A DNA stretch of 64,000 nucleotides from Blastobasis lacticolella. Taxonomy: Eukaryota; Arthropoda; Insecta; Lepidoptera; Blastobasidae. The stretch is taken from positions 1,542,026-1,606,025 of the forward strand of contig LR990061.1 of NCBI GenBank assembly GCA_905147135.1, written 5' to 3'. This document shows, piece after piece, positions 47,220 to 58,684 of the stretch (position 1 is the first letter of the stretch; each line of letters opens with the position of its first letter). The notes beneath the pieces are model-generated. The model was not told where the DNA came from. It worked only from the letters and a program-made list of their open reading frames with translations, and searched no databases. A program made the translations under genes and the position numbers.

Positions 47220-47635
47220 TGAACAAATGTACTTTACTATTATATAATAGTAACGAAGTCTCTGTTGTTTAGGAGAATGTACAAAATCCAAAGTATGAAA
47301 GTTGAGACCAAAACCAGAAACCAGAGTCACATCACTACTCGTTACGAAACTTAATCAAGTAATCTAAAGGCGAGTGCACACTAAAGCTGCATTGCTTTAT
47401 TGCCGAGATTTAAGGCGCGGTGCACACCGGGAGTCATTGGGGTATTAACCCTGATAACATAATGTACAGGGTGCAGCAGTGTTACACCTGGATTTATAAA
47501 CTATAGTATATTGAAGCACTAAAGAGAGCGAGCAATTATGTCGTTAATGGTACAGAAGATAGCACCTGAACCTACTCAGTTTATACTTTAGACCGTCTTC
47601 GATTTTTATATAATGTACACAATAGTAACGCTAGC
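47220..47635. other. no recognised feature
   Basis: Unmarked spacer. Confidence 0.5.
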
Positions 47636-47637
47636 TC

Positions 47638-48012
47638 GAGAGCGTCGGTGTCTTATGGTTAAGGGGCCCCATTCGTACCCCGAGGTACCAGGTTCATACC
47701 CGCCATGCACAGTCAGTGAATGGTCACCCCCTAGCATGCACTATATGTATAGTAGGGGGGGTCAGTTCTCTCTGCAGTATCAATGACTCTTTTCTGAGTC
47801 ATGTACTTTTGTTGAAGACTAATCGATGCTCTTACGGTGAGGGAAAACGTATTAAAACAATCCATATTCAGGCAACTAAATGTGTAACTATGATCCAAAC
47901 TGGACAGGTTCCCCTGTAACAGGGTCTCGGAAGTTGGACGGCAGTCGCTTCACTGTAATTACCTGATCTGCCAAATCTTGAATAATGATCACAACCGGGA
48001 CATTAACGCCGA
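47638..48012 (+). mobile_element. SINE-A with altered head
   Basis: GAGAGCGTCGGTGTCTTATG, CCGAGGTACCAGGTTCATAC (poor B box), an insert with GTATAGTAGGGGGGGTCAG near 47748, TGACTCTTTTCTGAGTCATG, GCTCTTACGGTGAGGGAAAA, CCGGGACATTAACGCC. Confidence 0.8.
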
Positions 48013-48598
48013 AACAACCAGCCATCATCAGCACGAAACCGCTATTGGAATCAAGCCCTCACCACAGTAGTTCAGGTGTTTCCATAATGTTAGAGGTGGC
48101 AGAAAGACATTTTTAAACAGAAAAGTATGTCGCTGTGTAGCTAACAATTTTCTAATAAGCTTTAAAGAATTATACTCTTTAGACCAAACGAAAGATATTT
48201 TTATTCGTATAGGTACGAATCGGAATTTTATTTCCAGTACATTCCAGTAAAAAGGGGGTGAAAAGGTTTTTACGGTCGGCAACGCGTAGGTGATACTCCT
48301 GAAATTCAAAATTCAAAAACATTCAAATTTTCTTTATTGACTAGGACATTAAATATCTCTTTCAATCGTCAAAAAGGAGGGGGGTAGGAAAGTAGGAAGG
48401 AAACACACAGTGTCACGCTGACCGCCCTATGGCCGTAGATGTAAACGTATCCCTCGCCAACCACGACCGAACCGTGCTCGACAATGCCAGGCGGAGCCGG
48501 AACGCGTTCGATGCAATGTATTTCAAACGTATGTAGGCAGTGGTAACTGCTTACCATCAGGCAGGCTGTAAGCTTGTTTGGCACCTTTGTGGTAAAAA
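48012..48598 (+). mobile_element. LINE-E-type variant, interrupted
   Basis: 48012-48240 is a segment (GAAACCGCTATTGGAATC, GGTGTTTCCATAATGTTAG) shared in reverse with 49769-50000. 48240-48300 is LINE-E (GTGAAAAGGTTTTTACGG); after the R-F insertion it resumes at 48530 (CTGCTTACCATCAGGCAGG, CACCTTTGTGGTAAAAA). Confidence 0.7.
48303..48523 (-). mobile_element. R-F retroposon inserted in the LINE-E variant
   Basis: On the minus strand a coding-like stretch (VPAPPGIVEHGSVVVGEGYV, stop after SYPPPF) is followed by TTAATGTCCTAGTCAATAAA and TTTGAATG repeats. GAAATTCAAA and ATTTCAAACG at the borders suggest a target duplication of 8-10 bp. It could be a 3' cDNA fragment of an unknown transcript. Confidence 0.45.
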
Positions 48599-48604
48599 TA
48601 TTAT

Positions 48605-49500
48605 TGCTATTCTTACCTACTGGGTACGACTGGAAAATTTTCCCATTCGTATCCAGTAGGTACCCAGTGGGTACAACCAGGAATAAATGCTCGGAGCAGA
48701 GACAGAATGACGAGCGAATGTTCCACCACAGTTTATAGAAATCAACGGTAAATAATTTATTTATTTATGAAATCTTTATGCACTAAAGAAACATTGGCGG
48801 ACTTTAAGCTAAAGTAGCCTTGTCTACCAGTCAACCGTGACAAAAAAAATATCGAAAACAGTAGACAGTGCGGGATAAACAATACGATAAGGTGAAGGAA
48901 GAGATACTTTACATCAATAAATGCTAAATTTATACAATTTTACAAAGATACAAGAAATAGTTAAACAACAAATACATACTAAATATAGGTACATAGGATA
49001 ATACATAGGAGTAAATAATGCCTGTGTCTGAAAAAGCCCGAAGCTATTACCTACAACAAATACAAATAACAATCCAACTCTCAACGGTTTATGCAAATGC
49101 AATAAAAGCTATTAATATTATTCGCATAGTTAATATAAACATTCACACGCCATCCTTTAACGGGAAAAGAATTAAACACGAACCCGTGTAAAAAGCGGTA
49201 CTGGCTAAACAATGCCGTAATCGGAATATGAGGAAGATATCGGAAACTGTAGCGAAGTACCGGTAAATGACGTGAGCACCGGTTCCGGGTACAATGAAGG
49301 ATTGTATCGTGCTTTTTAATCCGTCTACGTGTTTATATTTTAGCATAATTTTATGATGAAGCATTGTAATTTTTATGTTTTTATGCTTTACACTGTCTCT
49401 GGTCGCCATTCGAGCGTTTAATAGGAAAATTGCAATAATAAACCTCAAGGTAACGATGTTCGCGTATCGTTTCAGAACGGCTGCGCCAATTTAACTAATA
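48605..49500. other. no recognised feature
   Basis: AT-rich; GTACCGGTAAATGACG and GCACCGGTTCCGGGTAC near 49255-49290 belong to the scattered ACCGGT-rich patches. Confidence 0.45.
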
Positions 49501-49503
49501 ATA

Positions 49504-49562
49504 AGTAGGGTACGATAGGATAGAGGTACAACGCCACGCTAACGAAGTCGCGCGCCCACTAG
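49504..49562 (+). mobile_element. R-N terminus
   Basis: GTAGGGTACGATAGGATAGA, CGCTAACGAAGTCGCGCGC and CCACTAG|T. Confidence 0.5.
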
Positions 49563-49566
49563 TAAT

Positions 49567-50005
49567 TTTTTTTATACCACTAAGGTGGCAAATGCTTACG
49601 GCCTGCCTGATGGTAAACAGTCACCGCAGCCTACAGACGTTTGCAATACCAGGAGTATCACCCACACGTTGCCGACCATAAAAACCTTTAAACACCTTTT
49701 TTACCGGAATATACTGGAAATAAAATTCCCATTCGTACCTATACGAATATAAATATCTTTCGCTTGGTCTAAATACACTTTAAAGAGTATAACTCTTTAA
49801 AGCTTATTAGAAAATTGTTAGCTACAGAGCGACATACTTTTCTGTTTAAAAATGTCTTTCTTGCCACCTCTAACATTATGGAAACACCTGAACTACTGTG
49901 GTGAGGGCTCGATTCCAATAGCGGTTTCGTGCTGATGATTTCTGGTTGATTCGGCGTTACTGTCCCGGTTTTGATATGGAAGTCTATATTAGAGTCAGTA
50001 CATAC
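49567..50005 (-). mobile_element. LINE-E-type variant, inverted partner of 48012-48598
   Basis: TTTTTTTTATACCACTAAGG, CGTTTGCAATACCAGGAGTA, TTCGTACCTATACGAATAT, CTTTAAAGCTTATTAGAAAA, CCTCTAACATTATGGAAACA. About 93% like its partner over some 230 bp by eye. Confidence 0.75.
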
Positions 50006-50009
50006 TAGT

Positions 50010-50280
50010 AACTGATTCCACAACCGCAATTTTGGCTGCTTAAATTTCGGCCATGCCTTGTTCCCATGAAACCACTAGGATAGGATTTCGGGATAAATTA
50101 AAGCTTGTGTGTTGTTTTGGTTTGTAAGCTATGCGCAGTAAAATTTCATAAAAATCCGTTCAGTAGTTTTTTATTGAAATAGTAGCAAAAAGTTAAAAAC
50201 GTTATGTAGTATTAGTTTAAAGATATAGTATCTTCGGTGTACAGGTACAGAGGGCATCATGTCAATCTACCCACCACCAG
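50010..50280. other. no recognised feature
   Basis: TGTGTTGTTTTGGTTTGTAA and AAAATCCGTTCAGTAGTTTT near 50108-50175 resemble the generic insect repeat class seen at 33115; no end fixed. Confidence 0.4.
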
Positions 50281-50285
50281 TATTA

Positions 50286-50945
50286 AATAACCCAACCGAC
50301 GGAAAAAGTTCGAAAACCTCCGACCAAGCTTACATATACTTAAATATTATCTTAATAGTTAAGAAAACCGCAATGAATTGAGAATTATCGATGATAGTAC
50401 TGCTCACAAGTGGTATTGAGCCACTGAGTCAGCGGAGGGATTTCGCCTCCCTTTGTGTGTTCTACCGCTTGTACAACGGTGTATGTTCTGAAGAACTGTT
50501 TGACATGATGCCTACAGCTACATTCTATCATCGCACTGTTCGCCATCGACAGGGAGTTCATCCTCACACCTTGGAGACAAATTAGTCGCGAACTGTGCGG
50601 TTCCAAAGGAACTTTTTCCCACGCACACTAAGGTTGTGGAATGAACTACGTAGAGAGGTTTTCCCTGGAGAGTACAACATGGAGTTTTTCAAGAAAGGGG
50701 TAAAAAGGTTTTTACGGGGTCGGCAACGCGTGGGTGATGCCCCTGGTATTTCAAACGTCCATCGGCTGCAGTGACTGCTTACCATCAGGCAGGCAGTAAG
50801 CTTGTTTGCCACCTTAGTGGTATAAAAAGAATTCGGTCCATTTGTTCGGGAGCTACGATGCTACAGACAGATACACAGATACACAAAGTTACAGATCGAC
50901 GCGTCACACTTGAAACACCCCTCCTTTCGTCGGATATGAAACCGT
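50286..50945 (+). mobile_element. R-J split by LINE-E
   Basis: CCCAACCGACGGAAAAAGTT and CCTCCGACCAAGCTTACATA, then AAGAAAACCGCAATGAATTG; resumes at GAATTCGGTCCATTTGTTCG to CACCCCTCCTTTCGTCGG. GAATT at both sides of the LINE-E may be its target duplication. Confidence 0.75.
50384..50828 (+). pseudogene. LINE-E ORF C-terminus nested in R-J
   Basis: One frame reads SQRRDFASLCVFYRLYNGVC, SEELFDMMPTATFYHRTVRH, RQGVHPHTLETN, stop, SRTVRFQRNFFPRTLRLWNE, LRREVFPGEYNMEFFKKGVK and RFLRGRQRVGDAPG. A single stop interrupts about 125 codons. The 3' UTR ends TTAGTGGTATAAAAAG. Best LINE-E coding copy in the window. Confidence 0.85.
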
Positions 50946-51355
50946 GTCAAACTTTTCCTTGGGAGCTTCCTTCCTTCCGTTCGGAAGCTACAATGCCACA
51001 GACACACTCCTCCACAGAAATACAGATAGACACACACGAACTTATAACACCCTTTAAAAACATAACATAAATTGTGATTTTATCAATTTCAAATAAAAAA
51101 AACCGCATCGAATTTGGTCCATCCGTTCGGGAGCTACGATGATACAGACAGATACACAATTACACAAACTGACAAAGTCACAGATACTCACGTCAAACTT
51201 AATAAAACCTTATTTTTTCGATGAGTCTAAAAACCTGTTAAACTTTTCTTCGGGAGCTTCTTCCCTTCCGTTCGGGAGCTACAGACACACTCCTCCACAG
51301 AAATACAGATAGACACACACGAACTTATAACATCCTCTACAAACATAAATTGGAA
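50832..51355 (+). repeat. tandem duplication inside R-J-like sequence
   Basis: Unit one from 50832, unit two from 51115. Both contain TTCGGGAGCTACGATG, then about 110 bases later TCAAACTTTTCCTTGGG / TTAAACTTTTCTTCGGG, and ACACTCCTCCACAGAAATAC. Unit length about 283 bp. Confidence 0.75.
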
Positions 51356-51660
51356 TGGAAAGGAGAAACCCGCTCCCCAATCCCTGAGACAGTTAAGAGG
51401 CGGTTTATCAGGACTCCGCAACAATCGATGCTGATTGATAGTCTGGCTGCTCTGGCTTTCGCAAATTAGATTGGGCTTGGAAACTCTGGTGTGGACAGAG
51501 TAATAGTGATTGTATCAGTGGAAAAGCTGTGCTGTAGCTTTTATTTACGTTGTGCTATTAGTAATATGTAATACTTTCACTACTTTATCTACACTCATAG
51601 CTTAATGTTCCAATTACATAGCCGAAAACACTCGTTTAATGATGAGCATTTAATAAATCA
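51356..51660. other. weak repeat only
   Basis: TCTACACTCATAGCTTAATG and TTCCAATTACATAGCCGAAA (51588-51630) match 26390-26460 in reverse. Otherwise unmarked. Confidence 0.45.
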
Positions 51661-51664
51661 TCAC

Positions 51665-51857
51665 TACATAGTATAAAACAAAGTCGCTTTCTCTGTCCCT
51701 ATGTCCCTTTGTATGCTTAAATCTTTGAAACTACGCAACGGATTTTGATGCGTTTTTTTTTAATAGATAGAGTGATTCAAGAGGAAGGTTTATAAGCAAG
51801 AAAAATGGGTAGAGGGTGGGTAGGTGTACGTGAACGAAGTCGCGCCGGGTCCACTAG
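51665..51857 (+). mobile_element. R-N repeat copy 3
   Basis: ACATAGTATAAAACAAAGTC, CTACGCAACGGATTTTGATG, AGGTTTATAAGCAAGAAAAA, GAACGAAGTCGCGCCGGGTC and CACTAG|T. Confidence 0.6.
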
Positions 51858-51890
51858 TTTAATAATAAACCAAGTATAGAATAATTTAAG

Positions 51891-52172
51891 AGCGTCGGTG
51901 GCCGAGGGGTATGTACATTAGTTGAATACCAACCGATGCTCTTACGGTGAGAGAAAACATCGTAATGAAACCTGCACATTCAGGCGACTGGATGTGTAAC
52001 CATGATCAAAATTGGTCAGGTTCCCCTGGTAGCAGGGTCATGGAGGTCAGATGGCAGTCGCTCCACTGTAATTATCGGACCTGCCAAATCCTGGATCATG
52101 GTCAAGGTGGACGCCGGGCTCTTGTGGGCGAGAGCACAACCGGGACATTAACGCCAAGATGATTTTTATATT
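51891..52172 (+). mobile_element. SINE-A with most of the head deleted
   Basis: AGAGCGTCGGTGGCCGAGG joins GGTATGTACATTAGTTG, so the anticodon arm and B box (about 60 bases) are missing; the body and TTAACGCCAAGATGAT end are intact. Confidence 0.85.
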
Positions 52173-52174
52173 TT

Positions 52175-52825
52175 TAAAAATAAACCGTTTAAAACAATGT
52201 TAACAAGGCCATAGTTTGCTAGTAATATCTTAAAAATCTATGTGTTAGTACTTATTTAGTTTCTTTATTTACCCCTTTATTGCAACGTCAATCTATTAAA
52301 TTTTTAAAAGGTATTTTATGACACTGCATTTCTCATACTATTTTTATTACAGCTGCATCATAATAATAGTTTATGCAGCTCGCATATAAAAGGGGGGTAG
52401 TAAAAGCTAATAATATGCAGTAATATACACTATTTCATCTACACTCATATTGTCATGTTAAAATTTCATACCTACCTACATAGAGAAAATATTTACTGAC
52501 GTAATAGAGCAGCCATCACAAACAAAAATATTGTACCAACCTGTCACGTGCGGGTGGTGCGGGGGGAGGCTGCTAAGTCATAGAATGACCGATGAAATGT
52601 TATCATTTTCTTTATTTTTGGCCCTCGAATGGTTCGTACAGTTTTTAATGCACAAGATGGCGTTTTTTGAATATTCAAGCCACTGTCAGATTGGTCCGCG
52701 TCGCGCAATGTCTCAGAACTGACTGCGGCTACTGTTGTCCATGGACCGCAAAGCGAGGTTCAAAAAAAATATTTGCGGTGTCTCCTCTATTACTTTAGTA
52801 AATATTTTCTCTATGCCTACCTATA
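52175..52825. other. no recognised feature
   Basis: CTGCATCATAATAATAG and GCATATAAAAGGGGGGTAG (52350-52400) weakly resemble 26080-26120. A 63-codon frame at 52531-52722 has no recognised domain. Confidence 0.45.
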
Positions 52826-52827
52826 TG

Positions 52828-53016
52828 ATTCTCGACTTGCTGCAGTCTTCCCTTTCCGCTATAACATGGGGTACTTCAACAGGCATGCGTACAGGTAGGT
52901 ACCTCAAAGGCCGGCACCGCATCAGCTCCCCTTAGGTTGCAGATGTCCTGGACGACGGTAGCCGCTTTCCATCAGGTGACCGTCCGTCCATGTGCCCTAG
53001 GCAATAAAGAAATATT
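52828..53016 (+). pseudogene. LINE ORF2 C-terminal relic
   Basis: AVFPFRYNMGYFNRHAYR in one frame, then GRYLKGRHRISSP after a shift, then the 3' end CCATCAGGTGACCGTCCGTC and AGGCAATAAAGAAA. Comparable to the ...FP..YNM..FK..V...LKGRQRI end of CR1/Jockey-type LINEs. Confidence 0.55.
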
Positions 53017-53019
53017 TGA

Positions 53020-54040
53020 TAGGCCTGCTGGAAGAGATTTCTTCTAAGAAATTAGTAGCGCCTGTTGTTTCATCTATTACTCTGCATTTTTCATCAAAGT
53101 TTAATGTGTACAATAAACTGAAAAATAGATAAATAAAGAATCTGCGTATATTGATCACATATCTCTTTTTGTAGGCGTGCTGGATGAGATTTCTTTATAG
53201 AGATAAGTAGGGCCTGTTGTCTAATATATAATTTGTACTATCTCTTTAATTTTCTTGTGTACAAATTTATTTATTTATTTATTTCCATACAGTTTTACAG
53301 CAATAAAATTTAGTTATAATTGTACAAAGTTGCAATGCCAATAACAAAACTGCGGTTTAAAATTTTGAATATCAAACCATCTTGCAGTCCAGCAGGTATA
53401 GCTCCTACCGTTCCATGTATGAGTTACATTAGATAGGGGTATTTATGAGGTAAAAATAAAAATACAGAAACAGAAATAGAAATGTAGGTCTATCCCATGC
53501 GACCTGTTCACGTGTGACGATGTGTGTGCGTGTGTCTGAGTTTGTGTGTACGTGTGTTGTGTTTCGTGTGATAGTCAGACCGAAGTTCTAAATTGTTAAA
53601 TAAAAAAACAAACTCATAGCTTAATGTCCCTTTTGTTTAAAAGTTAGTTAGTTGTAAAGTTAGTGTTTCCCGAGCGAGCTTCATACAAACGTAGTTTGAT
53701 CATATTTTCAATATGACGCTAACAAAGCCAATGAAATTTTGTAGACGTGATCCAGAAACCAATATCTTGCTTGTAGTTTGTCAGATTGTCGTTACAATAT
53801 GTTGTTTCAATGTTGTACGAGATTTTAAATTTGTATGGCAATCTTAAATCCCAACGATATATTCACAAAGTACCATTTCATTTTTGTTTTATATACAATT
53901 TACTCTTACTTTTAGGCCAAAATTATGTAAGTTAATTAGGGTTTGACGTAAACAACTGCGACACAGTCCTAATGTAAAAACTTTGGTTCTGAATAAATCT
54001 TTAATCTTTAATTATAACGCGCTCGAGAGACACTCCTCTT
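53020..54040. other. unmarked; short tandem tail at 53982-54012
   Basis: TAAATAAATCTTTAATCTTT-like units near 53990 look like a retroposon tail. CAAACGTAGTTTGATCAT at 53688 recurs at 63893. No gene recognised. Confidence 0.45.
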
Positions 54041-54041
54041 A

Positions 54042-54293
54042 TGCGCGTATTACACATTCCTAAATTCAGAAACATAAAGCGTGCGAGCAAATCAAAGTGG
54101 AATGTATTGCTCATACAATAAGGTCCATTTTTGTATCTCGGATTTTTGACAAGCGGAGCGACGCGTGATTTAATATAAGTGATACAAAAATGGACCTTAT
54201 TCTATTAGAAATACATTCCACTTTGATTTGCTCTCACGCTTTTTGTTTCTGAATTCAGTTACTGAATTTTGGAATTTGGGTGCAATAAGCGCA
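54042..54293. mobile_element. MITE-C copy 2
   Basis: 252 bp; TGCGCGTATTACACATTCC to GCAATAAGCGCA; TTA flanks at 54039-54041 and 54294-54296. Arms include GAGCAAATCAAAGTGGAATG and its complement. Confidence 0.85.
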
Positions 54294-54299
54294 TTAGCG

Positions 54300-54785
54300 T
54301 AAACGAATCCCACTCAAACAAGTGATGGTAAAGTATGCGGTGCATTTCGACCGTTTCTATTAAGATAACCTCCTAATATTTACCAATTTTGTGGTAAAAG
54401 TTTATTCCTCCGCCCAACGTTTCTCGCAACCGCCAATAACTATCTAAAACGCGGGCTTATTTCTCGTCTTTGTGAGCTCAAGTATCGAATTTGGGTCCAT
54501 CCGTCTGACAAATTATCTCATATAATATGTGTTTCCCTTTTTTTCTGATACCCTAGTAATAGTGACCCATCTTGCTTATTGGTGCGATGATAGTCCCTTG
54601 CAGGAACCCACTTTCGGGTGATGGCTGCGATGTATTTCTTCTGGGAGATCTTTTTTATGTGACGTAATCGGGTTTTCCTTCCTGTAACGGTTGTATTTTT
54701 TCTTTAAGGATGTTGTTGCCTCTAGCTAATATTTGGTTTAGTTTTTCTAGTGAGGTTTTTTTGCAATTGTCAAAATTATAAAGTA
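54300..54785. other. no recognised feature
   Basis: Unmarked; the minus frame 54655-54927 is partly R-I antisense. Confidence 0.5.
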
Positions 54786-54787
54786 AT

Positions 54788-55052
54788 ATGTGAACACGGT
54801 GCCGTGTGGTGTCCGGCAGAGTAGAATAGCACCAACCCCTTACACTCATGGGGGTTGTACAAGGCGACCAATGTTTTCGAGGCAAAAGATCAAGAGTCTT
54901 CGTAGTCTGGAAAATGGGCAGCAGCATTTTCCATTGTTATATTTAAACACTGCGATCTCCAACCCGCCTGCCAAGTGTGGAGATTATGGCAATAACCTTC
55001 CCTTTCGTGGGAGAGGCCGTAAGTCCTGCAGTGGACTGTTACGGGCTGTGAT
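54788..55052 (+). mobile_element. R-I element, forward
   Basis: GTGCCGTGTGGTGTCCGGCA, CCCTTACACTCATGGGGG, GTTTTCGAGGCAAAAGATCA, GGAAAATGGGCAGCAGC, CCGTAAGTCCTGCAGTGG, TTACGGGCTGTGATG. Full length. Confidence 0.9.
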
Positions 55053-55054
55053 GT

Positions 55055-55690
55055 GAACGCTTATGGATTTTTGTGATGTCAAAATAAATCATATCTACCT
55101 ATGTCTACTAAGTTTCTCGTTCGTGTACATTTCGAAGATCTTGGTTGTTACATTGATTTAAAATCGTCAATGAAAGACAAATTTAAAATATTTTTTGCTT
55201 AAAATTATATCAAATTAATCTTCACTTAGTTGAAAAGACAAAAATCGCTCTTTCCTAAAAGCTGAAAATTACTTTTTATACATAAGAGAAGGAGGCAAAA
55301 TGAGCAAGCAATAAACAAATAAACAATTTTTTCCTGGTCACTAAATTAACCCGTTGGCAGCTACCGGTAACTTCTGTACGACACCGGCGTCACTGCCGAT
55401 AAAACCGGTACTTTCACAATTTTTGTAAGTAGTGCACCTCTAAATAGACTTATGGTCATAGTCTTTGTTCGAAACGCATTAAAACATTCGTTGCCGTTGA
55501 CTTTATGTTTTTGATGAGTTCCAGACCACTTTAGCGCACAAAGTTAGTTATATGGGCTGTAGTTTGGGCTTCTATACGTTGTCGGAATAATGTGTCGGCG
55601 GCTTTGCATACAAAATACGTTGATCCAAATCATTTGTTACTAAAAACTAAAGCGTAAATACTTAATAAATGAACGTTTTTATGAATTCTT
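55055..55690. other. no gene; ACCGGT-rich patch at 55360-55430
   Basis: GCTACCGGTAAC, ACACCGGCG and AAACCGGTACTTTC lie within 70 bases. Otherwise unmarked. Confidence 0.45.
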
Positions 55691-55691
55691 A

Positions 55692-55745
55692 GTTTGGGGC
55701 TAGATGGCGATGTGTGAATTTGTCCACGATTATTTATTATCATTA
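55692..55745 (+). mobile_element. SINE-B 3' end
   Basis: GTTTGGGGCTAGATGGCGAT, GTGAATTTGTCCACGATTAT. Confidence 0.75.
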
Positions 55746-55749
55746 ATTC

Positions 55750-56120
55750 GATAAAACAGTTACCTCATCATCATCATTATATATTACTGCTGGGCGTATA
55801 TGAACTACACAAATTTCTATTACCAATATTAAATGATATTCAATGACTATATTATATGATATATATAATTGAATTAAGTATGACATTAACATACTATTAT
55901 GTATAATAATATGAAATTTAGTGAAATTAGTCTGAATTTATTACTAATTTTGTAGTTATACTATTAAGTATAATTAATACTTGCAAGATGAATTTCTTTT
56001 TCTAATTTCGAATGTTTTGTGCACTGTAATTTTTTTACAACTGTGTTTAGTTTGACGTTCATAAGTGTTTTTTAAATAACCAAAACTGAATAAATATGTT
56101 TGACTTTGACTTTGACTTTA
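55750..56120 (+). other. AT-rich with a (GACTTT)n retroposon-like tail
   Basis: AACTGAATAAATATGTTTGA then CTTTGACTTTGACTTT at 56090-56117. Body not recognised. Confidence 0.45.
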
Positions 56121-56121
56121 T

Positions 56122-56240
56122 ACCTCACCCAGAGACCGGCACAAAGGCCGGTCCTTAGACTTCTGCATCCAGCTGGTACCTACGATATTTACTAGGTCGG
56201 TCTACCTTGTGAGAGGTCTACCCACGCTGCCTAAACAGTT
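56122..56240 (-). pseudogene. RTE-like LINE fragment
   Basis: GCCGGTCCTTAGACTTCTGC, ATCCAGCTGGTACCTACGAT and GGTCTACCTTGTGAGAGGTC are the reverse of the TDDLV...SWM coding region with the stop-side end lost. Confidence 0.65.
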
Positions 56241-56259
56241 ACCTATTATTACTTTATCA

Positions 56260-56333
56260 AAGGCGGACACTGGGACCTCGCGTACCGCGAGGGGGCGCAA
56301 CTGGGACATAACGCCAATATGATGATGATGACT
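56260..56333 (+). mobile_element. SINE-A-related tail variant
   Basis: AAGGCGGACACTGGGACCTC, GCGTACCGCGAGGGGGCGCA, GGGACATAACGCCAATATGA and (GAT)n. Confidence 0.65.
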
Positions 56334-56339
56334 TTTTTA

Positions 56340-58505
56340 TCGAATTCGTAAAAGACAAACTAAAAAGAAGAAGGATTGATGACGATGTGGTTTGTGTTCT
56401 CATTCGACATACGAAACGAGTAAATCGAGAACCTTGCGAATCCCAGTCCAGAATGCGGGCGATGGAGCAAAATGGCGCCGGCATCAATTAAAAAGAAAGT
56501 CGGCCACCTGCCGGCAGTAGTGATGTGCCGGTTCCTCAAAAAGAAGCTACCGTTACAAAAATACCGGTTCGAAAAAAATACATAAATCCGGTTAACAAAC
56601 GCGAACGAATCGAAAAGGCTAACTGTCAACGAAAAATATACACCGTTTTATTGGCTGTCAATAGTTCCGATTGCATCTCTTTTGTGCCATCGAAAAAATA
56701 AAAGAAGTTTCCTTCGCACGATGTAGTCCGATTCAAACGATTCCTTTTTTTGCAGTATGACACACTTTGAAGTATGCTTTATTTAAAGATTGAGGAAAAA
56801 AGGATTTACAATTTATTTTATATTTAACAGTTTATTGCACACAATAAATATCATACAGAAATTACAACATCAAAGACGACATAACAGGCACTACTTCTTT
56901 CTAAGAAGAAATTTCTTCCAGCTGGCCTATAGAAGAGAGACATGGAAGAGTGATTTACCTTCGCCTAAAGAAGATTACTTTTCGGCTTCATGCATTACCT
57001 TTGATTGCATTTCCAACAAGCAAATATTGTGGTGTCTTAGCTTTTAACCTGTCCCCCACAACCCATTAGAGAACGCCCATTCGGTCTAGCTCCGTAGAAA
57101 CACCATGAACAGGGGATACATAGCTTGGGCCCATTAGATCGTGGGCTCACAACCTTTAGCTATTACAAATATTTGATAATTTTGTATGAGTGATGGGGTG
57201 AAGACGATCCAGAAAAACATTCACTGATCAGATCTCAAAAAGGCAGAGGTCCGAAGTAGCAAGAATAAAAGGAGGAGTATGAAAAGAGTTGTGGATACAT
57301 GCGAGGCTAGGGAATTGTGTCAGGTCTGAGCAAAGTGGCGGTCAATAGACTCTGCCTACCCCCACCTGTGGGACACAGGCGTTAGCTTTATGTATATATG
57401 TGTATTTGTATGTATGTGCGTATGTATGTTGTATTTTAGTTCCGTTACCTTTTTCATTGGTTTAATCGTTGCAGGTACCATCGCTTACTTGAGCCATTAT
57501 TTAGTTAGGACTCCAGTTTTATAACGCTGTCTTGTACACTACATAAAGTGACATTGTAGTTAAGTATGCCTTTTATAGTCCCAATAAAACGTTTCGTCCC
57601 TATTACTTATTTGAGTGATACGATTATGGTTACATTGCGTACCTGTAAATAAATTACGGACTAGACTAGACGTCAATAAAGTTTAATACAGCACTCAAAG
57701 TAAATTTAATATGCTAAAGCACCTGTTATTGAAGAAAATACCACTTGACGTTGAAAGTCCATAACATTCATAAAATAATTGTAGTAATAAAAGTGGTTTA
57801 TTTAAAACTGAAAACTTTAGTGGAGTAGTATTTTGCAACCAATGTGTACTCTTTTATATCTTAGTAGCTAAGTAGTTTCTTTTCCGATTAAATATAATAT
57901 AGTAAGGGCTATGAATTTATGTATCGGGGTGATTAATTGAAACCATTTGAGCATGATTATGGGTAAGTCATACGACCTATCAGTCAGTCAGTTTTCTTTA
58001 AAGCCGACTGTACTAGTAGCTGAAAATGCTTGACCGAGTAAAACACTAGATATATCTTTATAAATACAATCATCACAGATGTAGAGGTACATATTGTCTG
58101 AAAGCATACATGCAGATCTTATCTCGAATTTTAGTTTTGAAATAATTAAAAAACAATGTCGACAAGATAATGCCATTACTAGTAACACGTTTATCAAAAA
58201 CTCGCAAACTACAGAGCGCCGATGTACGGTCGCGTTCATAAGTGCACTACAACTCATATTCCTGTGAAAGTGGTAAAAGGTTTTATATAATAAAGTAGAA
58301 AGTAAACAATATAAAATAAAAATAATATCAAAATCAAACTACACTTTGTCTTTAAAAAAGTTTTCTTTTTAAAAGTCACTAAGGTTTTTTGACTTCATTG
58401 TAATACATTCCAAATTAAAAATAAAATTTTGAGGCTGTATTAACAAAAAATATTTAAATTTAAATTAATAAGTTAAGTATGAAAATTCATAAAACCAATT
58501 TTATT
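56340..58505. other. 2.2 kb without recognised genes
   Basis: ACCGGTTCG-type motifs at 56526-56590; a (TATG)n-rich patch at 57390-57430. Frames of 75-90 codons (56257-56487, 56360-56629, 56790-57047, 57988-58257) carry no recognised domain. Confidence 0.5.
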
Positions 58506-58507
58506 TA

Positions 58508-58680
58508 GGGCCAATTTTTCAATCCTCAGATAAAACATATCAATCTGATAAGTTATTGTGCGACTAAATTAAATAGTATCATTAGTTCATACTTGTAAAG
58601 GATTATAGTTTGTTTTAATTTGGCAGTGTATTACTTTATTGGGCAGATAAACTTTATTTGAAGATTGATAAATCGGCCCA
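58508..58680. mobile_element. small MITE with GGGCC ends
   Basis: GGGCCAATTTTTCAATCC (58508) and its near complement GATTGATAAATCGGCCC (to 58679/58680); inverted arms of about 28 bp. Internal ATCAATCTGATAAG. No target duplication fixed. Confidence 0.55.
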
Positions 58681-58684
58681 AAAT

